Source: Sphingobium wenxiniae (GTDB lineage Bacteria > Pseudomonadota > Alphaproteobacteria > Sphingomonadales > Sphingomonadaceae). Taken from it: a stretch of DNA of 64,000 nt. The translations under genes were made by a program, and so were the position numbers. The stretch lies in contig NZ_VLKK01000005.1 of the NCBI RefSeq assembly GCF_007830065.1, positions 1-64,000 of the forward strand. Reading direction: 5' to 3'. Positions 27,268-36,189 of the stretch are shown here, piece by piece. Under the pieces are notes generated by a model. The model made no database searches. It worked only from the letters and a program-made list of their open reading frames with translations, and had not been told where the DNA came from. The stretch's first letter is position 1. Every line of letters begins with the position of its first letter.

Positions 27268-27915
27268 TTACCCCTGCGGCGGGGTGGTTTCGCCGATTTC
27301 GTCCGCGGCGGGTTCTTCGCCCAGCGACAGGCCGTGGCGCATCAGCATCGGGATGTTGGCAACCGCAAAGACGACCGAGACGATGGTGACGCCCCACACC
27401 TTGACCGCCAGCCACGCATCGAAGCTCATCGAGCGGCGCATGACTTCGTTCGCCACCGCCATGGCGACGAAGAACAGCGCCCAGTTGCGGGAAAGCTTGA
27501 GCCAGCCTTCGTGCGTCAGGCCGTCATAAGCCGCCTGGAGAAGATATTTGAGCAGCGGCTTGCCCCGCACCAACCCCGCGAACAGCATCAGAGCGAAGAA
27601 GGCGTAGATGATGGTCGGCTTGATCTGAATGAAGCGCTGGTCGTGGAAATAGATGGTCAGGCCGCCGAAAAAGAGGATCAACAGCGCCGAGAGCCACAAC
27701 ATCGGCGATACGCGGCCCAGCTTCACCTTCGAAACGATGACCGCGATCACGATGGACAGCATGAAAGCGGCGGTGCTGAAGGTCATCGCCGTGATGGGAT
27801 TGCCCGGACCCCAGATCCAGCCCGCGCCCTTGTAGGTGAGGAAGAAGACCAGCAGCGGCCCGAAATCGAGCATGAGGCTGAGCGTGCCATTGTGGGGGGA
27901 TTTGGTATCAGCCAT
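27268..27915 (-). CDS. yciB: Inner-membrane-spanning protein YciB (septation protein A type)
   Basis: 215-residue polytopic membrane protein with five or six hydrophobic segments (LMLDFGPLLVFFLTYK, MTFSTAAFMLSIVIAVIVS, LWLSALLILFFGGLTIYFHD, IYAFFALMLFAGL, NWALFFVAMAVANEV). The FxxGPLxVFF and GxxTIYFHD-x-RFIQIKPTIIY motifs are hallmarks of YciB. The start at 27915 removes a weak N-terminal extension. It follows ftsY on the minus strand with a 34-base gap. Thought to take part in envelope synthesis or septation. Confidence 0.88.
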   Translation of the reverse strand: MADTKSPHNGTLSLMLDFGPLLVFFLTYKGAGWIWGPGNPITAMTFSTAAFMLSIVIAVIVSKVKLGRVSPMLWLSALLILFFGGLTIYFHDQRFIQIKPTIIYAFFALMLFAGLVRGKPLLKYLLQAAYDGLTHEGWLKLSRNWALFFVAMAVANEVMRRSMSFDAWLAVKVWGVTIVSVVFAVANIPMLMRHGLSLGEEPAADEIGETTPPQG

Positions 27916-27949
27916 AAGTCTTTCTACTTCCGTTCGGGCTGAGCCTGGC

Positions 27950-28888
27950 TCACCGCGCATAAGCCGTCCCCGCAATCGCCTTCGCCATATCGGTGGGGTC
28001 GAAGGGATGCAGATCCTCTATCTTCTCGCCCACGCCGATGGCGTGGATGGGCAGGCGGTATTTGTCCGCCGCCGCGACCAGCACGCCGCCGCGCGCGGTG
28101 CCGTCCAGCTTGGTCATGACGAGGCCCGTGACCTGCGCCACTTCCTTGAACACCTCGATCTGGCTCAATGCATTCTGTCCCGTGGTGGCGTCCAGCACCA
28201 GCACGACGTCATGGGGCGCCGCCGGGTTCAACCGGCCGAGCACGCGGCGTATCTTCGCCAGCTCGTCCATCAGCTCGGTCTTGTTCTGAAGGCGTCCTGC
28301 CGTGTCGACGATCAGCACGTCGATGCCGGTCGCCGTCGCCTGCTTCACCGCGTCGAAGACGATGCCCGCCGCGTCGCCGCCTTCCTTGCCCGCCACGATG
28401 GGGATGCCGAGCCGGTCGGCCCAGACCTTGAGTTGCCCGATCGCCGCCGCGCGGAAGGTGTCGCCCGCCGCCAGCATCACGCCATAATCCTGCTCCAGGA
28501 ACAGGTTGGCGAGCTTGGCGATGGTGGTGGTCTTGCCGGAGCCGTTGACGCCGATGACGAGGATCACCTGCGGACGCGGGAAGGCTTCGATCTCCAGCGG
28601 GCGGGCCACGGGGGTCAGCACCTTCTCGATCTCCTCCGCGATGATCTCGCGCAGATATTCCTCGGTCAGTTCGCGGTTGTAACGCCCTTCGGACAGGCGG
28701 TCGCGCACGCGCGCGGCCATGGCGGGACCAAGGTCGCTGACGATCAGCGCTTCCTCGATCTCGTCCAGCGTCTGTTCGTCCAGCGCGGCCTTGGTGAAAA
28801 GGCCGGTCAGGTTCTCGCCGAGCTTGTCGGATGTGCGCTTGAGACCGCCGAACAGGCGGTCGCGCCAGCTATTGCCGGATTCAGTCAT
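27950..28888 (-). CDS. ftsY: Signal recognition particle receptor FtsY
   Basis: 312-residue SRP receptor GTPase that docks ribosomes making membrane proteins. N domain from about 1-90; G domain with G1 GVNGSGKTT, G3-region DTAGRLQN and G4 TKLDGTARGG. The acidic A domain of longer FtsY is nearly absent: the protein starts almost directly with the N domain, as in many alphaproteobacteria. Its start overlaps the mtaB end by 8 bp. Ffh, its partner, is 2.4 kb away on the other strand. Confidence 0.95.
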   Translation of the reverse strand: MTESGNSWRDRLFGGLKRTSDKLGENLTGLFTKAALDEQTLDEIEEALIVSDLGPAMAARVRDRLSEGRYNRELTEEYLREIIAEEIEKVLTPVARPLEIEAFPRPQVILVIGVNGSGKTTTIAKLANLFLEQDYGVMLAAGDTFRAAAIGQLKVWADRLGIPIVAGKEGGDAAGIVFDAVKQATATGIDVLIVDTAGRLQNKTELMDELAKIRRVLGRLNPAAPHDVVLVLDATTGQNALSQIEVFKEVAQVTGLVMTKLDGTARGGVLVAAADKYRLPIHAIGVGEKIEDLHPFDPTDMAKAIAGTAYAR

Positions 28889-30194
28889 CCAGCGCCTCTT
28901 GCGCGATCAGCGCGTCCTTCTCAAGCCCCGTGATACGCGCGCGGACGATGGAGGAGGGGAGCTGCGGCGCCGCGAAGCGGACGGGCGCGAAATTTTCGGC
29001 ATGGCCGCTGGCGCCGTTGCGTTCGACCAGCACGGATTGGGTCGTGTCGACAAGGCTTTGAAGCCAGCGCTGCCGTTCCTCAGCGCAAGCCGCGCGCAAC
29101 CGGGCGGCACGGGCCTTGATCGTTGCGCGGTCGACCTGCGGCATCCGGGCGGCGGGCGTGCCCGCACGCGGCGAATAGGGGAAGATGTGGCCGTGGACGA
29201 TTTGGCACTCCCTTATCAGGCGGAGGCTGTTTTCGAACATCGCTTCGTCCTCGGTCGGGAAGCCCGCGATGATGTCCGCGCCGATGCTGATCTCTGGCCG
29301 GGCGCTTTTCAGGCGTTCGACGATGCGGACGGCGTCGGCGCGGGCGTGGCGGCGCTTCATGCGCTTCAATATCATGTCGTCGCCCGATTGCAGCGACAGA
29401 TGCAAATGCGGCATCATCCGCGGTTCGTGGGCGAGCAGATCGAACAGGCGCTCGTCGATCTCCACGCTGTCGAGGGAGGAGAGGCGCAGGCGCGGGAGGT
29501 CCGGCACGCCCTTTAACATGCGTTCGACGAGGAGACCGAGCGAGGGGCTGCCGGGGAGGTCCGGACCGTAGCTGGTGACATCGACGCCGGTGAGGACGAT
29601 TTCCTGATAGCCCGCATCCACCAGTTGCTTCGCCTTTTCGATGACCGCGCCCGCCGGGACGGAGCGGCTGTTCCCCCGGCCATAGGGGATGATGCAGAAG
29701 GTGCAGCGATGATCGCAGCCATTCTGCACTTCCAGGAAAGCGCGGGCATGTTCGGAGAAGGCGCTCGCCATGTGCGGCGCGGTGTCGCGCACGGCCATGA
29801 TGTCGGAGACATGGAGCTTGGCGCCAACGCCGCTCGTGTCGAGCGCAGTCGAGAAACCTTCGCGCGCCCGCGTCTCGACTGCGCTCGACACGAGCGGGCG
29901 ATAGGAACCGGCCTCCATCTTCTCCCGGTTGCCCAGCACCGCGTCCACTTCCGGCATGGCGGCGAAGGTCTGCGGCTCGGTCTGCGCCGCGCAGCCCGTC
30001 ACCATGATCCGCGCGCCTGGGCGCTCGCGGCGGGCACGGCGGATCGCTTGACGGGCTTGCCGCACGGCTTCGGTGGTCACGGCGCAGCTATTGACGACAA
30101 TCAGGTCGTCCTGACCCGCCGCCATTTCCCGGATCGCCTCGCTCTCCGCGATATTGAGGCGGCAGCCGAGCGTGATGATTTCCGGTCCGCCCAT
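28881..30194 (-). CDS. mtaB: tRNA t6A37 methylthiotransferase MtaB
   Basis: 437-residue radical SAM enzyme that adds the 2-methylthio group to t6A37 of some tRNAs. The N-terminal MTTase domain has LGCRLNIAESEA with its conserved Cys, plus NSCAV and VTGCAAQ; the radical SAM cluster motif is CDHRCTFCIIPYGRGNSRS. VLTGVDVTSYG and SLDSVEIDE follow, and a shortened TRAM-like tail (VERNGASGHAENFAPV). Start and stop overlap dapF by one base (TGATG) and ftsY by 8 bp, so dapF-mtaB-ftsY form one minus-strand unit. Confidence 0.92.
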   Translation of the reverse strand: MGGPEIITLGCRLNIAESEAIREMAAGQDDLIVVNSCAVTTEAVRQARQAIRRARRERPGARIMVTGCAAQTEPQTFAAMPEVDAVLGNREKMEAGSYRPLVSSAVETRAREGFSTALDTSGVGAKLHVSDIMAVRDTAPHMASAFSEHARAFLEVQNGCDHRCTFCIIPYGRGNSRSVPAGAVIEKAKQLVDAGYQEIVLTGVDVTSYGPDLPGSPSLGLLVERMLKGVPDLPRLRLSSLDSVEIDERLFDLLAHEPRMMPHLHLSLQSGDDMILKRMKRRHARADAVRIVERLKSARPEISIGADIIAGFPTEDEAMFENSLRLIRECQIVHGHIFPYSPRAGTPAARMPQVDRATIKARAARLRAACAEERQRWLQSLVDTTQSVLVERNGASGHAENFAPVRFAAPQLPSSIVRARITGLEKDALIAQEALDD

Positions 30195-30994
30195 CAGAAG
30201 CGCGACCAGTCAGCCTCGCCGTCGAAGACATGAGTGGCCGGGCCGGTCATGCGGATCGTGCCGCCGGGCGTCCAGCCGATCACCAGATCACCGCCGGGCA
30301 GGCTGACCGTCATGGGACCAATCATCAGTTTGCGCCGGATCGCGGCTACCGCAGTGGCGCAGGCCCCGGTGCCGCAGGCGCGCGTCAGGCCCGCGCCCCG
30401 CTCCCAGACGATAAGGCGCAGATGATTGTCGCCCGCGACCTGCGCGAAATTGACGTTCACGCGCTCGGGAAAGAGCGGATCATTCTCGATGATCGGGCCA
30501 AGGCGCGGAATGTCCACCGCGTCCAGATCGTCGCAGAAGAAGATGACATGCGGGTTGCCGACATTGACGGCGGCGGGCGCGGGAAGGTCTTCCCAGCTTG
30601 CCTGCATGGTGAGGGTGTCCATGGCATAAGCAAGCGGGATCGCGTCCCAGTCGAAGCGGGGCCGGCCCATGTCGACACTCACGCCGCCCTCTACCTCCTT
30701 GGCATCGAGCAGACCCGCCTTCGTTTCGATCAGCACGTCGCGGCCCATGAACAAGGGCACGCAGCGGGTCGCGTTGCCGCAGGCTTCCACTTCGCTGCCG
30801 TCCGCGTTGAATATCCGCATCGATACATCGGCCCGGTCGGATGCGCCGATGAGGATGAGCTGGTCGCAGCCGATGCCCGCATGACGGTCGGCGATGGCTT
30901 GCGCGCGCGCGGCCGTCATCTCGACCGCGCCGTCCCGCGCGTCGATCACGACGAAGTCGTTGCCCAGGCCATGCATCTTCGAAAAGCGTCCCAT
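30194..30994 (-). CDS. dapF: Diaminopimelate epimerase
   Basis: 266-residue PLP-independent racemase that converts LL- to meso-diaminopimelate for lysine and peptidoglycan synthesis. Catalytic Cys pair visible in EACGNATRC and RACGTGACA; the N-terminus is KMHGLGNDFVVID as in the family. The start at 30994 (MGRFSKMHG) was chosen as the conventional start; an alternative ATG at 31006 adds four residues. Neither has a clear ribosome site in the pyrimidine-rich upstream sequence. It leads mtaB and ftsY. Confidence 0.93.
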   Translation of the reverse strand: MGRFSKMHGLGNDFVVIDARDGAVEMTAARAQAIADRHAGIGCDQLILIGASDRADVSMRIFNADGSEVEACGNATRCVPLFMGRDVLIETKAGLLDAKEVEGGVSVDMGRPRFDWDAIPLAYAMDTLTMQASWEDLPAPAAVNVGNPHVIFFCDDLDAVDIPRLGPIIENDPLFPERVNVNFAQVAGDNHLRLIVWERGAGLTRACGTGACATAVAAIRRKLMIGPMTVSLPGGDLVIGWTPGGTIRMTGPATHVFDGEADWSRF

Positions 30995-31178
30995 ATGGGA
31001 GCGCATGTAGGGGAAGGGGGGGCAAAAGGCCAGTGGGCGCAAGCGGCACGACGGTTTACGGGGGTCGGCTTGCGCTTTGGCCGGGGGTGCGCTAAGACGC
31101 GCTCGCAATCGGGCGATTTCGATGGCCCGATACCCTGACACATCCATGGGGCGCAGGTAGCGCTTTATATGGACGCTG

Positions 31179-31202
31179 GCCGGCGAGGTTTCGCCCGCCG
31201 GC
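31179..31202. other. Hairpin in the dapF/ffh gap
   Basis: GCCGGCG at 31179-31185 pairs with CGCCGGC at 31196-31202 around 10 bases, followed by GATTTTG. It may be a leader element of ffh or an end signal for an unseen transcript. The 268-base gap between divergent dapF and ffh shows no gene. Confidence 0.3.
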
Positions 31203-31262
31203 GATTTTGTCGTTTGACGGGTATGCACGGTTTTGCGGGCCATACGGCCCATTGAGGTGATG

Positions 31263-32726
31263 ATGTTCGATTCGCTAAGCGATCGTCTGGGCGGGGTATT
31301 CGACAAGCTTCGGGGGCGTGGCGCGCTCACGGAGGACGATGTCCGCGCAGCCATGCGCGAGGTGCGAATCGCGCTGCTGGAAGCCGACGTGGCGTTGCCG
31401 GTCGTGCGCCAGTTCGTGGACGACGTGACTGAACAGGCCGTCGGCCAGAATGTGCTGCGCTCGGTGACGCCGGGCCAGCAGGTGGTGAAGATCGTCAGCG
31501 ACGCGCTGGCCGCCGTGCTGGGGTCTGAAACCTCCGAACTGCTGATCGACGTGACCCCGCCCGCCGTCATCATGATGGTCGGCCTTCAGGGGTCGGGTAA
31601 GACCACCTCCACCGCGAAGATTGCCAAGCGCCTCAAGGACAAGGAGCGCAAGAAGGTGCTGATGGCGTCGCTCGACGTGCAGCGCCCCGCCGCGCAGGAA
31701 CAGCTTGCCGTGCTCGGCACGCAGGCCGATGTGGCGACGCTGCCCATCGTTCCGGGCCAGCAGCCGGTCGAGATCGCGAGGCGCGCGCTTCAGTCGGCGA
31801 AGCTCCAGGGCTTCGATGTGGTCATGCTCGACACCGCCGGTCGCCTCCACGTCGATCAGGCGCTGATGGACGAGATGAAGGCGGTCGCCGATGCGAGCGA
31901 TCCGGCCGAAATCCTGCTGGTGGTCGATTCGCTGACAGGTCAGGATGCGGTGAATGTCGCGCAGAGCTTCACGGCTCAGGTGCCGCTGACCGGCGTGGTC
32001 CTCACCCGCATGGATGGCGACGCGCGCGGCGGCGCGGCGCTTTCGATGCGCGCCGTCACCGGGCGCCCGATCAAGTTCGCGGGCACCGGCGAAAAGCTCG
32101 ATGCCATCGAACCTTTCCACCCGCAGCGCGTCGCGCAGCGCATCCTTGGCATGGGCGATGTGGTGTCGCTGGTCGAAAAAGCCGCCGAGACGATCGATGC
32201 CGAGGAAGCCGACAAGCTCGCCAAGAAGATGGCCAAGGGTCAGTTCGACATGAACGATCTGCGCGCCCAGCTCAACCAGATGCGCCGCATGGGCGGCCTT
32301 GGCGCGCTTGCCGGGATGATTCCCGGCCTCAAGAAGGCGCAGGCGGCGATGGCCGGCAGCGGCGCGAACGACAAGACGCTGCTGCATCTGGACGCCATGA
32401 TCGGTTCCATGACGCCCAAGGAGCGGGAGAAGCCCGCCCTCATCAACGCCAAGCGCAAGATCCGCATCGCCAAGGGCAGCGGGACGACGGTGCAGGAAGT
32501 CAATCGCCTCCTGAAAATGCATCAGGAAATGGAAACGGCGATGAAGAAGATCCGCAAGATGGGCGGTCTCAAGGGGCTGGGCAAGCTGTTCGGCGGAGGC
32601 GGGCTGGGCGGAATGCTGGGCGGTCCCGACAGCGGGGCCGGCGCGCCGGATCTGTCTGGGCTTGGCGGGCTTGGCGGCAATATGCCCAAACTCCCGCCCG
32701 GTTTTCAGAATTTCATGAAGAAATAA
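31263..32726 (+). CDS. ffh: Signal recognition particle protein Ffh
   Basis: 487-residue SRP GTPase that recognises signal sequences on nascent chains. NG domain: G1 GLQGSGKTT, MASLDVQRPAA, DTAGRLHVD, TRMDGDARGG. The M domain is Met-rich (MRRMGGLGALAGMIPGLKKAQ) with the KRKIRIAKGSGT RNA-binding loop. The C-terminal tail is Gly-rich (about 30 residues). The start at 31263 was chosen: GAGG lies 5 bases before it, better placed than for the ATG at 31260. It leads rpsP-rimM-trmD-rplS, a classic bacterial arrangement. Confidence 0.95.
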   Translation: MFDSLSDRLGGVFDKLRGRGALTEDDVRAAMREVRIALLEADVALPVVRQFVDDVTEQAVGQNVLRSVTPGQQVVKIVSDALAAVLGSETSELLIDVTPPAVIMMVGLQGSGKTTSTAKIAKRLKDKERKKVLMASLDVQRPAAQEQLAVLGTQADVATLPIVPGQQPVEIARRALQSAKLQGFDVVMLDTAGRLHVDQALMDEMKAVADASDPAEILLVVDSLTGQDAVNVAQSFTAQVPLTGVVLTRMDGDARGGAALSMRAVTGRPIKFAGTGEKLDAIEPFHPQRVAQRILGMGDVVSLVEKAAETIDAEEADKLAKKMAKGQFDMNDLRAQLNQMRRMGGLGALAGMIPGLKKAQAAMAGSGANDKTLLHLDAMIGSMTPKEREKPALINAKRKIRIAKGSGTTVQEVNRLLKMHQEMETAMKKIRKMGGLKGLGKLFGGGGLGGMLGGPDSGAGAPDLSGLGGLGGNMPKLPPGFQNFMKK

Positions 32727-32774
32727 GTGTTTTCAATAATTTATATTAGATCAGAAAGGTAAGGTTGGTTATCC

Positions 32775-33248
32775 ATGGCAACGTCCATTCGTCTTTCGCG
32801 CGGCGGTTCCAAGAAGCGTCCCTATTATCGCATCGTCGTGGCCGACAGCCGCGCCCCGCGTGACGGCAAGTTCATCGAGCGCATCGGCAGCTACAACCCC
32901 GTCCTGCCCAAGGGCGACGAAAAGCGCGTTGTCCTGGACGTCGAGCGGGCGAAGCACTGGGTTGCCGCCGGCGCGCAGCCGACCGACCGCGTGGCCCGCT
33001 TCCTCGACGCCGCGGGCGTGAAGGAACGCGCCGCCCGCAATAACCCGCAGAAGGCGGAACCGGGCCAGAAGGCCAAGGATCGCGCTGAAGATCGCGCCAC
33101 CAAGGCTGCCGAGGCCGAGGAAGCCGCGAAGGCCGCCGCCGAAGCCGAAACCGTGGAAGTGGTCGCGGAAGCGCTGGACGAAGCGACGCCCGAAGCCGCT
33201 CCGGATGCTGCTCCCGAAGCGCCCGCTGAAGAGCAGGCCGAAGGCTGA
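32775..33248 (+). CDS. rpsP: 30S ribosomal protein S16 with long acidic tail
   Basis: 157 residues. Residues 1-80 are the S16 core ([23 protein letters not shown], then IGSYNP and [19 protein letters not shown]). After about residue 95 a long Ala/Glu/Lys tail follows ([21 protein letters not shown] and on), probably helical and partly disordered. S16 is usually 80-90 residues; similar extensions are known in alphaproteobacteria. It is 48 bases after ffh and 5 before rimM. Confidence 0.94.
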   Translation: MATSIRLSRGGSKKRPYYRIVVADSRAPRDGKFIERIGSYNPVLPKGDEKRVVLDVERAKHWVAAGAQPTDRVARFLDAAGVKERAARNNPQKAEPGQKAKDRAEDRATKAAEAEEAAKAAAEAETVEVVAEALDEATPEAAPDAAPEAPAEEQAEG

Positions 33249-33253
33249 ACGCT

Positions 33254-33748
33254 TTGACCGACAAGCCCGTCACCCTGGCCGTCATCATCGGTGCGCATGG
33301 TGTGGCGGGCGAAGTCCGTCTGAAGCTCTTTGGCGAGGGTGCGGAAACGCTCAAGGGCTATAAGAGCTTCGACGTCGGAGGGCGCGTGCTGACGCTCAAG
33401 TCGGTGCGCCCCGGCCCCAATGGCGCGGTGGCGCGCTTTGCCGAGATCGGCAATCGCAGCGACGCGGAATCCTTGCGCGGCACGGAACTCACCATCCCGC
33501 GCTCCGCCCTTCCCGCGCTGGACGAGGGCGAATATTATCATGTCGATCTGATCGGCCTGCCCTGCGTGTCCAGCGAGGGCGAGGCGCTGGGCGCGATCGT
33601 CGCGGTCGAGAATTTCGGCGCGGGCGACATTATCGAGATCGAACGGCCCGGCGTGGAAGGGAAGGGCGGTAAACGCTTCATGGCCCCGATGCACGCCGTT
33701 ACGCTGGCCGATGGCCAAGCCGTGATCGAAGCGGCCTTCGCGGCCTGA
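33254..33748 (+). CDS. rimM: Ribosome maturation factor RimM
   Basis: 164-residue factor needed for 30S head assembly around S19. N-terminal RimM barrel (LAVIIGAHGVAGEVRLKLF) and C-terminal PRC-barrel (YYHVDLIGLPCVSSEGEALGAIVAVENFGAGDIIEIERPG, ending RFMAPM). The TTG at 33254 is the likely start: it follows the rpsP stop by 5 bases and gives the family-standard N-terminus, while no ATG precedes the conserved GAHG. Confidence 0.92.
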   Translation: MTDKPVTLAVIIGAHGVAGEVRLKLFGEGAETLKGYKSFDVGGRVLTLKSVRPGPNGAVARFAEIGNRSDAESLRGTELTIPRSALPALDEGEYYHVDLIGLPCVSSEGEALGAIVAVENFGAGDIIEIERPGVEGKGGKRFMAPMHAVTLADGQAVIEAAFAA

Positions 33749-33758
33749 ACCGATCCTT

Positions 33759-34028
33759 ATGCAGACATTTCTGGCTATCCTCTATCCGGTGGTGCTGGCG
33801 GCAATCGGCTGGGCGATCTGGGGGACGCGTTCCCACTGGGCGGCGCGGCTGTTGGCGGCGTTGCTCATCGTGGCGATAGCGCCCGCCTTCTTCATCCTGC
33901 CGACCCTCAGCGGGGCGCCGCAGGGCTTTGACGATCTGGCGCGCGCCATTGGCTGGCTGGTGCTGGGCGTGGGCGGGATCGCCTGCCTCGCGGGTATCGG
34001 CCTGCGTTGCTGCATGAGGGCGCGATGA
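33759..34028 (+). CDS. Small membrane protein between rimM and trmD
   Basis: 89-residue hydrophobic protein with three predicted membrane segments ([56 protein letters not shown]). It ends in CCMRAR and overlaps trmD by 4 bp (ATGA), so it is expressed with the operon. No family was recognised; the location suggests an unstudied sphingomonad protein. Confidence 0.6.
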   Translation: MQTFLAILYPVVLAAIGWAIWGTRSHWAARLLAALLIVAIAPAFFILPTLSGAPQGFDDLARAIGWLVLGVGGIACLAGIGLRCCMRAR

Positions 34029-34762
34029 GCTTTACCGCGCAGATATTGACCCTTTACCCCGAGATGTTCCCGGGACCGTTGGGTTACTCGCTCGCGGGCC
34101 GGGCGCTGGCGGAGGGCAGATGGTTCTGTGATCCCATCCATATCCGCGACTTCGCGACTGACCGGCATCGCACCGTGGACGACACGCCCGCAGGCGGCGG
34201 CGCGGGCATGGTGCTGCGCGTCGACATCCTCGCAAAGGCCGTGGATCATGCGCTGGAGAAGCGTCCGGATTTGCCGGTCGTCGCCATGACGCCGCGCGGC
34301 GCGCCGGTCACGCAGGGACGCGTGCGAAGCCTCGCAGTGGGGCCGGGCGCCACGATCCTCTGCGGTCGGTTCGAAGGGTTTGACGAGCGCATTTTCGAAG
34401 GCCGCCCGGTCGAGCAGCTCTCCATGGGTGACATCATCCTGTCGGGTGGAGAGATGGGCGCGCTGATGCTGCTGGATGCTTGCGTTCGGTTGCTTCCCGG
34501 TGTAATGGGCGCGGCTTCCAGCGGGGACGAGGAAAGCTTTGAAAGGGGCCTTCTTGAATATCCGCACTATACCCGGCCCGCTGAGTGGGAAGGGCGCACG
34601 ATCCCGCAAGTGTTGCGATCGGGGGATCATGCGAAGATCGCCGCCTGGCGGAAACGAAGGGCGGAAGATGACACACGGCTAAGGCGGCCGGACCTTTGGG
34701 AACGCCATATCGGCGTTCGGGACCAGTCGCCCTCTGGTGCGCAACGCGAAGATAAGGACTGA
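34025..34762 (+). CDS. trmD: tRNA (guanine-N1)-methyltransferase TrmD
   Basis: 245-residue knotted SPOUT enzyme that makes m1G37 in tRNAs and prevents frameshifting. Hallmarks: [68 protein letters not shown] and [15 protein letters not shown]. The ATG at 34025 overlaps the upstream stop and gives the standard start. The C-terminal region runs slightly longer than usual with a charged tail. Confidence 0.95.
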   Translation: MSFTAQILTLYPEMFPGPLGYSLAGRALAEGRWFCDPIHIRDFATDRHRTVDDTPAGGGAGMVLRVDILAKAVDHALEKRPDLPVVAMTPRGAPVTQGRVRSLAVGPGATILCGRFEGFDERIFEGRPVEQLSMGDIILSGGEMGALMLLDACVRLLPGVMGAASSGDEESFERGLLEYPHYTRPAEWEGRTIPQVLRSGDHAKIAAWRKRRAEDDTRLRRPDLWERHIGVRDQSPSGAQREDKD

Positions 34763-34767
34763 GTTAA

Positions 34768-35136
34768 ATGAACTTGATCCAGCAGATCGAGGCCGAAAAC
34801 ATCGCGGCCCTAGCTAAGGATATTCCCGATTTCCGTCCGGGCGACACGCTGCGCGTCGGCGTGAAGGTCGTCGAAGGCGACCGCAGCCGCGTCCAGAATT
34901 ATGAAGGCGTGTGCATCGCCCGCTCGAACAAGGGCATGGGTTCCAACTTCACCGTTCGCAAGATCTCGTTCGGCGAAGGCGTGGAGCGTGTATTCCCGCT
35001 CTATTCGCCCAATCTCGATTCGATCACCGTGGTCCGTCGTGGCGTCGTACGCCGCGCGAAGCTCTATTATCTGCGCGGCCGCACCGGCAAGCGCGCCCGC
35101 ATCGCCGAACGCCGCGACGTCCGCAGCGAGGATTGA
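34768..35136 (+). CDS. rplS: 50S ribosomal protein L19
   Basis: 122-residue protein at the 30S-50S interface. The core shows [56 protein letters not shown] and [25 protein letters not shown], with the family-typical basic C-terminus. It follows trmD by 5 bases and ends the operon, with a strong hairpin terminator 37 bases on. Confidence 0.95.
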   Translation: MNLIQQIEAENIAALAKDIPDFRPGDTLRVGVKVVEGDRSRVQNYEGVCIARSNKGMGSNFTVRKISFGEGVERVFPLYSPNLDSITVVRRGVVRRAKLYYLRGRTGKRARIAERRDVRSED

Positions 35137-35172
35137 TCCTCCGCGCGGTTGACGAAAGCCGTGACATGAAAC

Positions 35173-35203
35173 AGGCGGCGCTCCTTGGAGCGCCGCCTGT
35201 TTT
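35173..35203 (+). terminator. Rho-independent terminator after rplS
   Basis: AGGCGGCGCTC and its complement form a stem (35173-35198, 11-12 bp) with a CTTG loop, followed by GTTTTC. It ends the ffh-rpsP-rimM-trmD-rplS operon. Confidence 0.85.
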
Positions 35204-35279
35204 CATTGGGGGCGTGGAGTGTATATGTTCGCGCCTTGCGATAAGCCGTGGAACAGCCGACGCGCATCATGAAAATGGT

Positions 35280-35606
35280 TTAGTTTGCGGAGTCGGCCTG
35301 CTCTTCGGACCCGTTAAAGGCGAGCGCTTCGGCGCCGCCTATGTTTCGTTCGCCCGAAAATAGCTGGTCCAATCGGTTCCGGATGTCCTGCCGGTAGTTT
35401 TCCGAAACGATCGCCCGTGGAGCGGATATTTCGATTTCATGCGCTATGGCGACCTTGATCCGCTCCATTGCGGCATCGTCGAGCACATTGGCGCGTCGTA
35501 ATTCGGTGCAGAGTTGCAGTAGGCCCGTCGCCGTAGCCTGTGCGCGCAAACCGACATTCGTCAGGTCGAAATGCAGTTTCTTGTGCTTGTCAAAATCCAT
35601 CGTCAT
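35280..35606 (-). CDS. Uncharacterised small helical protein
   Basis: 108-residue soluble protein, not recognised. It reads as mostly helix with charged and Leu-rich stretches (LQLCTELRRANVLDDAAMERIKVAIAHEIEI) and a low-complexity acidic C-terminus. The ATG at 35606 has GGAGG 8 bases upstream, which supports translation. It stands alone, facing the rplS terminator. Function unknown. Confidence 0.5.
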   Translation of the reverse strand: MTMDFDKHKKLHFDLTNVGLRAQATATGLLQLCTELRRANVLDDAAMERIKVAIAHEIEISAPRAIVSENYRQDIRNRLDQLFSGERNIGGAEALAFNGSEEQADSAN

Positions 35607-35724
35607 TTCTGAGTTCCTCCCCGGCTATATGGTATCGCATCATGCAACCGTTGAGCGAGACAATCCAGTCCTCCGTCAAGGAGGCGAACTGCCGGATGCG
35701 GCGATCGGTTCCCGAACGCGGTCG

Positions 35725-36189
35725 TCAAACCTCCCCGAACGGCAACAGCCTTTCATACACTGCCAGGCCCGGCTTGCCCTCCACCGCTGCGCCGCGCCGC
35801 ATCAGGAAGGCATGGCGGACGATCTCCGCCTGCTGCTCCAGCCCATAGTGGCGGAAGGGCTTGCCCGGCGCGATATCATAACCGTAGCGGCAGAAAGGAT
35901 GGCGCATTAGCGGCAGATACCATTTTCCGCCGCGCTGGGCCTGCCACACATGGGTCATCTCATGAATGAACAGCCCCTGCAGATGAAGCGGGCCGCCGCA
36001 GAAATCGACGCAGAACAGGTTGCTTGCGGGATGGAACCACAAGTCGCCGTCCGGGGCCATCGTCACGCGCCGGGGCTGGAAGGGCCACCATTTGCGATTA
36101 TGCACCCCCACCCGGTCATAGGCGATGCTCTCACCGAAGACCGACCGGGCAAGCGCGATCTCACCCGGCGTCAGGGCGCGGCTGGTCAA
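35725..36189 (-). CDS. HExxH zinc-metallopeptidase-like protein
   Basis: 154-residue protein. FIHEMTHVWQAQRGGKWY holds the zinc-binding HExxH motif (His-Glu-Met-Thr-His) near residue 78, and later YGLEQQAEIVRHAF gives a plausible third ligand. Similar sequences are often annotated as Rhs/Vgr-related but no such partner is visible. TTG at 36189 is the likely start: it overlaps the copper-chaperone stop by 4 bp (TTGA) and follows AAGGA. No signal peptide. Confidence 0.6.
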   Translation of the reverse strand: MTSRALTPGEIALARSVFGESIAYDRVGVHNRKWWPFQPRRVTMAPDGDLWFHPASNLFCVDFCGGPLHLQGLFIHEMTHVWQAQRGGKWYLPLMRHPFCRYGYDIAPGKPFRHYGLEQQAEIVRHAFLMRRGAAVEGKPGLAVYERLLPFGEV

